Assembly (NCBI RefSeq): GCF_905220565.1
Contig: NC_059402.1
Location: 736,001 to 800,000, forward strand
DNA length: 64,000 nucleotides
DNA from: Melitaea cinxia
Lineage: Eukaryota; Arthropoda; Insecta; Lepidoptera; Nymphalidae
Direction of reading: 5' to 3'
The notes under the pieces were generated by a model. It was not told the DNA's origin. It searched no databases and saw only the letters and a list, made by a program, of their open reading frames with translations. The translations under genes were made by a program, and so were the position numbers. How positions within the stretch are numbered: position 1 is the stretch's first letter; the number at the start of each line of letters is the position of its first letter. Shown here one piece after another: positions 1-10,407 of the stretch.

Positions 1-221
1 TGGAAGTAATCATATTTTTTAATAATTATCTGTACTTGCCAGATCTTAATGTGTTTTTGCATTTTAATAAAATAATGTATTTTATATGCAAAGTTAAATT
101 AAGATATCAAAACAAAAGAAATTTTCAAATGTTTTTTTTTTTTTTTTTATATATATATAAACAGCCACAAACAAAAAACAAAATTGAATTTAATTAATAA
201 ATTATAACTTTTTTGTACGGT

Positions 222-925
222 TGAATTAAGGTAACCTCCTCCTTTTTTGAAGTTGGTTAAAAAAATTTACTTTAAAAGAAAATTTTAAAAAATGGTAGAT
301 AGATTATTACGTAAAAATAATTGTGTTTGCTCGCAAACGAAAAAAAAACGAGTTCAATTACATCGACAAGTAATACAACGTAGATCGACGAAAAAATAGT
401 CAAGTAACTACGCGTTATCAAAGATTACTCAAAAAGTAGTTATCAGATTTCGATAAAATTTATATGTGACCATATGATAAACATCAGCTTTTGATTAAAT
501 TAAAAATTATCAAAATCAGTACACCCAGTAAAAAGTTATTACGGATTTTCGAGAGTTTCCCTCGATTTCTCTGGGATCCCATCATCAGATCCTAGTTTCC
601 TTATCACGGTGCCAAACTAGGGATATCGCCTTTCTAACAAAAAAAGAATTATCAAAATCGGTACATCCAGTAGAAAGTTATGCGGTATAATACAACGTAG
701 GTCGACGAAAAAAGCGTCAAGTAAAAACGCATTATTAGATATAACTCGAAAAGTAGTTGTTAGATCTCAAATAAATTTAAATGGGACCAATTGGCAAACA
801 CCACCTTTCGATTAAAACAAAATTTGTCGAAATCGGTCTACCCGGTCAAAAGTTCTGATGTAACATACATAAAAAAAAAATACAGTCGAATTGAGAACCT
901 CCTCCTTTTTTGGAAGTCGGTTAAC
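222..925 (-). repeat. dispersed repeat family C, long composite copy
   Basis: Both ends carry the motif cctcctttttt followed by gaagt(t/c)ggttaa (about 234-260 and 897-923). Between them are blocks that recur elsewhere in the window, such as acaacgtagatcgacgaaaaaat and aaatcggtacatcc, each present twice here with slight divergence. The same blocks occur at 12593-12858 and, in the opposite orientation, at 15583-16030. No coding potential is visible. It is a non-autonomous dispersed repeat of a kind common in Lepidoptera; its class is not determined. Bases 1-221 upstream are AT-rich low-complexity DNA with a poly-T/TA run at 129-162 and nothing else recognisable. Confidence 0.6.
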
Positions 926-943
926 AATGCGCCGATTTGAAGT

Positions 944-1213
944 TTATGGTTGAGTTAGTACTTTAATAGTTTGAAGAATGTTATTTTCCCAGTCAGCTCG
1001 ATGTATTAGATGCTGTAACGAAGACAATGTTGACTCATCAATTAACCGAACTTTCTCGGCTACAAAGGCCCTTCGAAGTGAAAACTGCTTGAACAAAGAT
1101 ATTGATTGTATTTGCTGATATTCCCTTTGATTATGTTTTCCTTTACTGTCCAATTTATGTATTTTATTCATAAGACTAGAAAATGCTTTAATTTTCTTTT
1201 TGTTTTTGTCCAT
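944..1213 (-). CDS. unrecognised 89-codon open frame
   Basis: An ATG-initiated minus-strand frame of 89 codons, rich in Lys, Ser and Leu, with no signal peptide, membrane segment or motif that I recognise. It lies between two repeats (family C to the left, a SINE fragment to the right) and has no visible splice partners. It may be a fragment of a host exon, a retroposed piece or chance. Only the uninterrupted frame supports it. Confidence 0.15.
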   Translation of the reverse strand: MDKNKKKIKAFSSLMNKIHKLDSKGKHNQREYQQIQSISLFKQFSLRRAFVAEKVRLIDESTLSSLQHLIHRADWENNILQTIKVLTQP

Positions 1214-1262
1214 TTGCTTATTGACAATTTATGATATCAAATTCTGATTTCTTTTCGAGACG

Positions 1263-1438
1263 CTGTTGCCGATCTTAGGCCTATGTATTTCAAAGCCAGC
1301 AGTTGGATGGTTATCCCGCCATCGGTCGGCTTTTTAAGTTCCAAGGTGGTAGTGGAACTGTGTTATCCCTCAGTCGCCTTTTATGACACCCACGGGAAGA
1401 GAAGGGGTGGCTATAATCTTTACTGCCGTAGCCACACA
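1263..1438 (-). repeat. SINE-like family B, truncated copy
   Basis: This matches the head half of the family B repeat seen complete at 16609-16945, in reverse orientation: shared blocks include tatttcaaagccagcag, ggttatcccgccatcggtcg and gacacccacgggaagag, ending in gtagccacaca. The tail half with the gaggcctatgtccagcag motif is missing. It is a degraded insertion. Confidence 0.75.
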
Positions 1439-1624
1439 AAAGAAAAAAAAAAGTTATTTTCATTAATAAAGAGAAAATGATCTGCATTTAACGCATACTC
1501 ATTTATCTGGAAAATCAGTAATCTGTGCTTTATATCAATCATCATTGGCCTCAGTCCGTCTATTGCAGACGATTTAGACAGTGTCAAACAGACAGTGTGT
1601 CGCCTAGGACACTCTTCAGGAAAA

Positions 1625-1915
1625 CGCACAGTTGCTTAAGCTCTGCGCCACCCTCTCGACCTCACTGGCTAGGCCCACAGGAGCCAGTTCGGCTGCAGGA
1701 GTCTTTAGCATTTTTGAGCTATGCCACGAATGCTTGACGGAGACCCCATTCCGGGTTTTAAATGTAGTTTTCCAAGACTCTGATGACTTTGAGCCAGGTT
1801 TATCCCTCGGTTGCCTTTTACGACCCCCACGGGAAGAAGGTGGTGCTATTCTACTCGGCCGGCGCCAAACGGCATATCATTTATATCAATACTTACATTG
1901 TAAACAAAAGAGATT
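1625..1915. repeat. dispersed repeat related to family B
   Basis: A GC-richer block (around 50 percent GC against a much lower background) sharing with family B the segment tccctcggttgccttttacgac and cccacgggaaga (1803-1836), while the rest differs. Two overlapping plus-strand frames run across it but do not resemble a protein. I read it as a related but distinct dispersed repeat. Confidence 0.45.
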
Positions 1916-1929
1916 TGTCCGTCTGTAAT

Positions 1930-2937
1930 CAATAAATTTTGTTGCAAAGCTACTTCATACGGGAGTAATATAAGCTGTAAAGATCAACCTTAAAACGGAT
2001 GATATTACATGCAAATTAAAACCAACAATTACTATATTTAGGCTTTAAAAGCACTTCTGAATCGCCTTTAATAAAATTAAAAGTATATTTGTTTCATGAC
2101 TTAATAATGAATCGACAAGTAACTCCGCAGTTAACTCTTTAAAAATAGTAGTGGTCGTCCAGTGGTCGAAATTCGACAAAAATTTATTTCAATTATAAGT
2201 TTGAACATTAAACAAAAGAGTATGTATGCGTGTGTGTGTGTCAAATACATGGTAGTGTGTGTAATGCTTTTTTTAATTTAATGTATTTTTATGCATAATT
2301 TAAAAAAATATTACTATTCTGCACTCCTTCTCTATATAAACTATAAGTGTACGAAATTTTATACTCCTCCGTCCGCGCAATTTTCCTAAAAAAGGCTACA
2401 AAGTTTTTGCTTCACGTATTAATATATAAATATATTTTATGCTATTACTCTTAATAGCAGAGATATTCGTCAGCGAAAAGTACACTTAGAAGAAACGTTT
2501 CTCGTTAAAAAGTTCACGCTTGACCGTTTTTAAGAAAAAGAAACTGCAACAATACCGTTAAAATGCGTGTTATGATCACCGCGTGCTCGTGTCGCGTGAG
2601 TCGACAGCCGTTACCGACCATTTACCGCGTATTGTGATTAACTCCGGGAAACGATAACCATAAATTACACATATCATTACAGTGTAGATGTAGTGCTGGA
2701 CCCGTTACCGCGTAAGATGACTTTCCTTTGACTGATATAGATTAGGTGATTTTTTTTTTCGATAAATCTACTTTGGTCTGAATAAACTGATCGTTGACTT
2801 GACTGTCTGATTTAGTATTTCCTGAACTTGTAAGACCTGGCAACATTTTATTTGAACCTATATAGCCTAGACTATATTTCGCTAAAGTGATGTAGGATAA
2901 TAAATAAATTGATAGTAAGTAAAATCAATCAAAAAAG
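1930..2937. other. AT-rich stretch with a GC-richer island and a possible first exon
   Basis: Mostly low-complexity AT-rich DNA with a short TG run at 2225-2241. An island at about 2540-2720 is clearly more GC-rich. In it an ATG at 2563 opens 11 codons to 2595 followed by gtgagt, a good splice donor in phase 0. That phase would fit the exon at 10312, so this could be a first coding exon of the smoothelin-like gene. The evidence is only phase and donor quality. Confidence 0.2.
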
Positions 2938-3265
2938 TGCTGTGTGGCTGCGGCACTAAAGAATTTAGCCACCCCCTCTCTTCCCGTGGGTGTCGTAAGA
3001 GGCGACTAAGGGATAACACAATTCCACTACCACCGTGGAACTTAAGAAGCCGACCGATTGCGGGATAACCATCCAACAGCTGGCTTTGAAATACACAGGC
3101 CGAAGACGGGCAGCAGCGTCTTCGGTGCGACAAAGCCAGTACTGCGGTCACCAACCCGCCTGCCCAGCGTGGTGACTATGAGCAAAACACATGAGTTCAC
3201 GTTATTTTTGGCGTAAACTTGTGGAGGCCTATGTCCAGCAGTGGACTGTATAGGCTGTAATGATG
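2938..3265 (+). repeat. SINE-like family B copy
   Basis: Near full-length copy beginning tgctgtgtggctgcggcac, containing cccgtgggtgtcgtaagag, and ending with the tail gaggcctatgtccagcagtg and ggctgtaatgatga. It aligns with the copies at 10684-11001 and 16609-16945. No clear long target duplication can be seen here. Confidence 0.8.
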
Positions 3266-3342
3266 AAAATCAGTGAATAATCTACAACTTAAAATAATGT
3301 TAGTGTATTGTCACATTATATCTGACATTTCTTTATTTAGCA

Positions 3343-3632
3343 CTAGCCGACCCGTACCCACTTCGTTGGGCGTTAATTATTATTTTCGTGATACAAATAT
3401 AGTATAGAAAAGTTTTAATCTCGCTTGCATTCTGACTTGATTTATATATACTGTTATTTTTCACTGAATTTTTTGTTCAATAGCAATAAAATATAGCCTA
3501 TATCACTGCTCAATAGTGTAGCTTTCTGTTAGCGAAAGAATTTTTATGATCGGATCAGTATTTGCGAAGATTACTCCTACAAACAAACAAAGTTAGAAAC
3601 TTTACCTATTTATAATATTAGTATAGATTTAC
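3343..3632 (+). repeat. dispersed repeat, RTE-type tail or MITE remnant
   Basis: It starts with actagccgacccgtacccac followed by ttcgttgggcg and ends with aatattagtatagat after ctcctacaaacaaacaaag. This combination is characteristic of a very widespread lepidopteran repeat that I associate with RTE-type LINE tails; that class assignment is from memory. It contains no coding frame. Confidence 0.5.
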
Positions 3633-5461
3633 TTATTTGTTTTTTAATACATAAGAAGAACAGACATAAGACACAAAATACAGTTTATATCTTGCTGAAA
3701 ATAATAAAAATATATATATATTATTAACATCTTTGAAAAATATTAATTTATCTCAGTCATTTTCAGCAATACTCTTTAATTAGCGTATTGTCAGTAACGT
3801 TGGATAAAGATGTCTGTCTATCTGTATTAAAATCAGAAAAAGTTGACATGATTGTAATATTAACATGTCTGTCATACAATCTTAGTTCATCATTCAATCC
3901 ATAAATTACACATTAATCAAGATTTAACGATATTCATTATATGATTTAGAACCTTATTAAATGTTACCATATTACCGTACTACTAATTAAAAGCGATGCG
4001 TAGTAATGAGTATATACTATTAATTCGGGCAACCCACCTGGCCGGAAGCCAAGCATATAGTGCCCTTTGTTTCTGGTCCACCTTTTGTCACCTAAGTGAT
4101 GCTCTAGCCATCCAACGAGAACTATACAATCATTATTATATGTACGACCTGTATCCTACCGTTTAATCTGTAGTTTATTGTCAACTAACTCCTGTTTGCG
4201 TCTTCACCTGCGTGGACTACACGATTTTGGCTGTTTGTTCTCAAAGAAAAGAAAATAGTTCGAAAACGAATTGTTATTAATAATTCAACAACTGCTCGTC
4301 AGGTCTCGCTCATATTTAAATAGGACCACATGACACGTACCAGCTTACGAATACAAGGAGAATCATCAAAATCGATACACCTACTAAAAAGTTATGTTTT
4401 TTTTATATATGACTTAGTCAGAATCAAGCGTACGGCTCACCTGGTGGCACGATTACCGTAGCTTATAGACGTCTGCAACACCAGAAGTTTCGCAAACGCC
4501 TTGCCGACCCTATCCCCAATCCCCCAGGTCTGAGAATAAATTGAAAGTTTACATTAAAAGGAAATTAATAACTTTAGCTTTATTATTCGGTGCAAAATTA
4601 TATTAATGATAAAGATGGGTCGATTTAGTGAGGTGTATTTCATGCAAGATATTATCAATTTGTGTATTAAAATATAGCTTTTTCTCGCCTCTCGAATACA
4701 CATTACAAATGTATGGTGGTAGTTTCATTTTCAACCATAGTTAATAATTTTAATTTATAAAACGGCGATTCTAAGATGCTTTTGAAGCCTGTTTGAATAA
4801 AGTTATTTTTGATTTGATTTTGTTATGTTATATAATTTTATTTTTAAATGAAACTAATACATCGACAACTTATAGGTTAGTATATTTTATTTTGTATACT
4901 TTTTCTTTTTAAAATATGTTTTTAGCGAAGTCGGCAACATTACCGCCATTAATTAATTACTGATTTCGTCTTCCCTGCTTCGCGGTTTTAAGTAAAGTTT
5001 TATTTGTATCCAAATTCATCGTGTCTAATAAAAGTTAACTTCTTCAAACTAAAATTACTAAATTGCTGAACATATTTATATAAAGAAGTAATTAATATTC
5101 TATAGTAACTTTAGATATGAACTTTATAAAGCTTTAGACTTGTCCGGTACAAAGTTTTGACTAAAAAACGTATTTATCAAGAAAGTTATAGGCTATATTA
5201 AATTACGCTATAATTCATAGCAGCGAACAGTAACTATAAACCAACAGCCACACGACTATAAACAAAACTTCTTCGGATGTAACTCTTGCTCTAAGCACAA
5301 ATCAGTTATTAAATTCGTGTTGTGATGCTGTCTTTTTTAATTTATTAAATGGTTTTCTTTAAAACATTCATAATTATTTAAATATATAATACATATTTTC
5401 TTAATATTTTGCTTTAAGTTGGTCAATTGACCGTAATACTAATAAAAGCGTACTAAATAAC
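3633..5461. other. intronic or intergenic AT-rich DNA with repeat fragments
   Basis: Two repeat fragments can be identified: family C at about 4258-4395, and family D at about 4416-4540 (gcttatagacg and caacaccagaag blocks). A slightly GC-richer patch at 4020-4120 has no recognised identity. The remainder is AT-rich low-complexity sequence in which I see nothing. Confidence 0.5.
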
Positions 5462-5789
5462 GCTTCAGCCTGTAATATCCCACTACTGGGCATAGGCCTC
5501 TTTCCCCATGTAGGAGAAGGATCAGAACTTAATCCACCACGCTGCTCCAATGCGGGTTGGTAGATATATTCCCTACTATGACTAACGATCGCTATCAGGT
5601 GTACATGATAACAACCGGGACCGACGGCTTAACGTGCTCTCCGAGGCACGATGGGGAAACCCTCAAGGGCTGCACAAACACCCAGACCACAGCAAATACC
5701 TGTATGGCCAATACAAATGCTTATCATGTGCGGGAATCGAACCCGCAACCGGCACAATCCATGGCTGTGACCGTTGCGACATCCCGGCG
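5462..5789 (-). repeat. SINE family A copy (tRNA-headed)
   Basis: A reverse-orientation copy of the SINE that is complete at 8633-8971. The tail motif reads cagcctgtaatatcccacta at the left and the head with the B-box-like gaatcgaacccgcaac (reverse of a tRNA T-arm) lies near 5733-5748. The flanks gcgtactaaataac and tcgtagtaagtaaac look like an imperfect target duplication. Two short overlapping open frames here are by-products of the SINE. Confidence 0.8.
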
Positions 5790-8399
5790 TCGTAGTAAGT
5801 AAACGTGCGATAAAACCGTGGAAGAACGTGAGTGCCTGTGGTTTACGAGCCATTTCTTTAAGTGCTGTGTTATAGCGAGTTGGTTTAGTTTTGATTTCTC
5901 TCTCATTTAAAAATAAATATCTACTTGATTTTCAAATATTCCAAATTGAGCATCCGTTAAATACTCGACGATCACGATTGTCTGTACCGCCCCACAGATG
6001 GACATAGGCCTCTTTTTCCATGGAGAATGATTGGAGCTTAATAAGCTTCAAAAGTTCAAGGACAAGAGCTTATAATTAAAATTAACTGTATAAAAAAATA
6101 ACGTTAAAAGAGAATCGAACCCGAACCGTCTCCTTATAAGTGTAAAAAGCTTCCGGATAGCTTTGACTAATGACTCGTTGTAAATTAAACGGATCATAAG
6201 AGTTTATTGAATGTAAGAATCGAGCTTAAATCTAGAATCTAAACATAGTTCTACATCGCTATGATCTAACATCTAATGTTAGTTTTCGGGCGCATTGTAC
6301 GGGGTTATTTTAGCTCGCGCTGGTGGACGGCGCGCACGGTGACCTGCCAAAAATGTGGCCGACTGATCTTCTACGAAGAATCAACATGTCATATATATTT
6401 TTCTATTTCCGCCTGCTAGTACCTGTCAGGTGTTTTCCATTACTTATACAAGTCTGGCCATAGATATATAGCTTTCTTACTTTGTGACATCTTGTGCAAG
6501 ATTCCTATAATATATTTATAGATCCAGTATTCTGTCACTAAATTTGCAAAATAATGCTTTATTTCTAAAGTATTTTGAATCATATAGATGTAATCAGAAT
6601 TATATATCATCGTTCTCAAGCGACATGGTAACAAGACAAAAACTGAGCCGAAACTACACTCAAACTCGCTTAATAATTATTTTGACCTCAAAGATTACCA
6701 TCAGGCCCGCAGTTACTGTTAATTTTATTGCCACTATAAAGTACATATAACGATAATAACATGCCATATGTATACATAACACAGTATTGAAACATTTTAA
6801 TGCTAAACAATATAAATATATAAATACGCTTAATATGTTTTTTTTTTTTTTTTTTTTGTCAAAATGGCTTCAGACATAAAAAGACACGTTTCTGACGTAC
6901 CAAAAGTCGAGACAGGATGTGAATCTTGTTCTTGTTGTAAGACTAAGGAATAAACACAGTAAATGCAACACGACATATGTTGTCGGGTAAATGATACAAT
7001 GAACAACCATTGCAAATCATTGTAAAAGATCTGACAGCCTTCTGTGTGTGATGTACCTTAAAAGTGTCGTCGTACAGAATTGGAAGATCGCCCTTCGTAA
7101 ACTCGTGAACGAGGAGTGCAATGAGTCACTTGTATATTTGAGAATGCAAAAAAACATTGATCGAAATTGGAACGAAATGTCAGATAACTGTTTGTTTAAT
7201 TTAATGGGTATGCTGTTTTAATTGCGATTTTGTTGTGATTGAGCTGAATATTGTATATCAATTCGTGGAAATGTTAAAATTCTTAAATTAAATTTGGTTT
7301 TTCTTTATTATTTATTTACAAAGTAATTTAAAACATTTGAAATGAAATAACCTAATAATAGTTAACAAAAAAAAAACAGAATTATTACTTTTATTTTTTA
7401 ACATTTTAAAATAAACAATCTGATATTGGTTTCAAATAATGAAAGAGCATTTTCCTCATTTAATTCATAAAGTACGAAGATTTATCGAAACGTAAAACCA
7501 TTTCTAAACCATCCAAACTGTATTAAAAAGTATTGACCAAAATAACCTTCAAGCTTAATAGATAAAAAAAAATTAAATCGATAACTGATCTCACCATAAA
7601 ACCGACGGAAGCCGTAGCCGTATTAAAATCATTTTTATTTCGCAATGAATTAAATCTGTGAGCTGTAAAAGTTTACAAATACGATAGTAGAGTATTAAAG
7701 ATTCAAGGTCTGGACGAGAGTTGAGACATATTTATGGCTTGTTATTAAGATGAACTCCCACACGATCGCTAAAAAGTGTTTAGTGGAACACATGAAGCGC
7801 CGGCATACACCGACCACAAACATTTTCTCGTATAATATTCTCTCATCGTTTACGTAATTATTGTGTAATAATTTATAATCTGTTTTATATATTTTTTCTT
7901 TCATTAATATTTTTCAAGATCACTCAGTTGAATAACAAGAGTGTTGGTCTATTTTGTAGTCGATCTCGTGATGTTGCAATTGTTAGGTATTATTAATTTT
8001 AGGAACGAAGTTCCTTATGGGGCGTTGCGAAGGGGTATCCTAGCCGACATAAAATGTCCGCAACGTCAAAAAAGCGTAAGGTTTTCATGAATAGTCTGGA
8101 CAAGATGTCGTCTATCTTTATAATTTTTTTCACTGTGCCTAGAATAGCACGCAAAGATTACTTACATAGAAAAAAGAAGCTTATTTAGATAGAGAAAAAG
8201 TCCTACGCTCAACCCAAACCAATCCACGGTTCTAAACCACTGGGCTTAGAATAGGCTAGCACAGCCTTTACTGTTGACTCTCGCTTGGCAACTCCCATTT
8301 AAAGTAAGAGGTCTGACACGAAGTCCTTTTTTCGAAGGGACAGCCTGTCTCCCTGAAGGCTTCATAGCATCAATGTTGCTGTGGACGGAGTGTGATCTG
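5790..8399. other. AT-rich DNA without a recognisable gene
   Basis: I see no convincing gene. Noted items are a degraded SINE tail at about 5985-6050 (gacataggcctctttttcc), a pure poly-T run at about 6838-6857, and a GC-rich patch at 6290-6370. There is also a possible decayed repeat at about 7995-8200 starting aggaacgaagttccttatgg. Confidence 0.4.
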
Positions 8400-9170
8400 A
8401 AACATTAAGGCTGGAGTTCCTCAAGGCTCAGTGCCCTCACCAGAACTATTTATTCTGCTTATTAACGATATGTTGCAAACCAGCAATCTTATTCACTAGC
8501 CAGTTAATATAACTCTGGTAGAAGTGAGGAACAGATTACAATTTACGTCTGATATCGAGACCTTGGAGCAGGTCTCCGAATAAAGCAGACGTAGTTTTGT
8601 CCAATTTAAACCCTTGTAGACGCTTTATACGCCGCGTTGACGCAACGGTTACAGCCATGGATTGTACCTGTTGCTCTGGCGGTTGCGGGTTCGATCTCCA
8701 CACATGACAAACCTTTGTATTGGCCATACAGGTGTTTGCCGTGGTCTGGGTGTTTGTGCAGTCCTTGTGGGTCTCCCCACCGTGCCTCGGAGAGCACGTT
8801 AAGCCCTCGGTCCCGGTTGTTATCATGTACACCTGATAGCGATCGATACGTTACATATTAGGGAATATATCCGCCAACCCGCATTGGAGCAGCGTGGTGG
8901 ATTAAGCTCTAATCCTTCTCCTATATAGAGAAAGAGGTCATGCCCAGTAGTGGGATATTACAGGCTGAAGCGTAGACGCTTTATACGCGTTTCTCCTGAA
9001 GAAGACCCCTTGTATTGTAGTGCAAAGTTTTTAAAAAGTTTTATTGAACGTTGAAAAAAGCATAAGGATCCTTGGGGCTGATAACAAACGAAGTACAATA
9101 CTGGGATCACTTGAAGAGCGGAGCTAGTGGCTGTGACAGCTCCTTTAATGGGATGAATAAATGTTAAATT
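8400..9170 (+). pseudogene. decayed LINE reverse-transcriptase fragment, split by a SINE
   Basis: Translation around 8405-8500 gives a stretch resembling the reverse-transcriptase core AGVPQGSV followed by LFILLINDML, the region just before the catalytic YADD box in jockey- or R1-like LINEs. Downstream pieces (about 8580-8615 and 8972-9150) continue with similarity to the thumb region in broken frames full of stops. The SINE at 8633-8971 is inserted in it. It is a dead 5'-truncated copy, not a host gene. Confidence 0.55.
8633..8971 (+). repeat. SINE family A, complete copy with 17-bp target duplication
   Basis: The element has a tRNA-like head with a B box (ggttcgatctcc near 8688) and a tail that ends gcccagtagtgggatattac and aggctgaagc. 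It is flanked by exact 17-bp direct repeats gtagacgctttatacgc at 8616-8632 and 8972-8988, the signature of LINE-driven insertion. It is the best copy in the window for defining family A. The host sequence is a decayed LINE fragment, so this is a nested insertion. Confidence 0.9.
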
Positions 9171-10048
9171 ACCTCTCAAAAACAATATGTCATATATGTA
9201 TAAATGAGAATTTACTCAAAAAAAATTTAACTATATTTCTATGCTTCCAGTAATTGAAGATTAAACATACAAAATTCGAATATAATATAAAATTTGCAGT
9301 ACTATTAACTTCATGTAAACTTAAAACTCTTGACTTTGAAGATCAGAACCGGATCTGTCAACTTGTTAAAAGCTCATTAATTATCTCTGACTCAAAAGAA
9401 ATAGTCACATATTTATAGAGTTGTCACTCCCAAGGGCGACCTGACGTGACAAGGTCTCCACTTTAAAGTTTTTCAACTCTAAGCTAATATTATACCGCAT
9501 CAGATGTATCACATCTATTACAGAACTAATGTAGCACTTTTAAAATTATATTTTTAAACGTTTAATAAGTATTGTCAGAGAAAAAGTTTCTTCTTCTTCT
9601 TCTTCTTCTTTTTTTTGCCTCTGATATAGATTTGGTGTGTAATAATAATACTGATGAATATTATCATAATTTACTTTGTTCAACATTGTAACTAAATGGG
9701 AATTGTTTGTATTATATTCTAGCTTAAAGTGTTATATTTAATAACCTTTGATATTGGACCTAATCAAAGGTGAATTCAAAAAAGCCTTACTACTTCTTTT
9801 TTCATTCACTCATTCATTTTTATTGGGATCCTTTCACATTATCTAATAAAGCATTGAACGTACGTTAAAGAAGCCCAATCAAATGTATTTTATATACCTA
9901 CTATTGACTAGGTGATACACTCGATTTTACCTGTATTTTCTCCGCTTTCGTAACTCAATAATTTATAAAACTTGTGATTTTCTCTACAAAGCAAAGTTTC
10001 TGACTTAATTTTTTTTCCAGTTTAGGTATCTCAATTAACATTTTTTTT
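9171..10048. other. AT-rich DNA with a TTC microsatellite
   Basis: Contains a (TTC)n run followed by poly-T at about 9590-9617 and otherwise AT-rich sequence with no gene-like frame. A poly-T run at 10041-10055 leads into the hairpin repeat that follows. Confidence 0.5.
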
Positions 10049-10248
10049 TTTTTTTGAATATCATATCAAAAATTGACCGCTCCAGCGGGGTTCGAACCCG
10101 CGTCTCCGACGTACCGTGTCGGCGCTCTAGCCAATTAACGTCGGAGACGCGGGTTCGAACCCCGCTGGAGCGGTCAATTTTTGATATGATATTCAAAAAA
10201 ATGTTTAGAATTCCTAATGTGGGTAACACAAAAATAAAATCTTAGATA
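10049..10248. repeat. tRNA-like palindromic repeat, hairpin copy
   Basis: Bases 10049-10112 and 10138-10201 are reverse complements over 64 bp with no mismatch that I can find, separated by a 25-nt loop. Each arm carries the 3' half of the tRNA-like module (T-arm with ggttcgaac, then the 3' acceptor strand) plus the flank tttttgatatgatattc. The right side continues to about 10248 with the block tttagaattcctaatg and gggtaacacaaaaataaaat that also ends the copies at 26471-27064 and 46754-47138. It lies about 110 bp upstream of a smoothelin exon. See the findings for the family. Confidence 0.8.
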
Positions 10249-10311
10249 TTTTTTTTTTTTGTTTTTCTCGCCTCTGCCTTCACTTTTTTCATGTATCTGT
10301 ATTTCTCGCAG

Positions 10312-10407
10312 GAGACGGTTCAAAGCAGCGGCGGTAAGCTAAACAGCCGCCACATTGAGGAGTTCGACATCGACCAGTGCTGGGACGAGCGCGTCTTGCG
10401 CAAACTC
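10312..10407 (+). CDS. smoothelin-like gene, N-terminal domain exon
   Basis: The acceptor is tttctcgcag and the donor is gtgagt; 96 nt, in frame at both ends (32 codons). It encodes ETVQSSGGKLNSRHIEEFDI followed by DQCWDERVLRKL, the acidic and helical start of the smoothelin N-terminal domain. It joins in frame to the exon at 17332 across a 6.9-kb intron. Confidence 0.75.

Noticed and set aside
5557..5802. Open frames of 60-81 codons in the region
   Set aside because: They lie inside a SINE A copy and recur wherever that SINE occurs.
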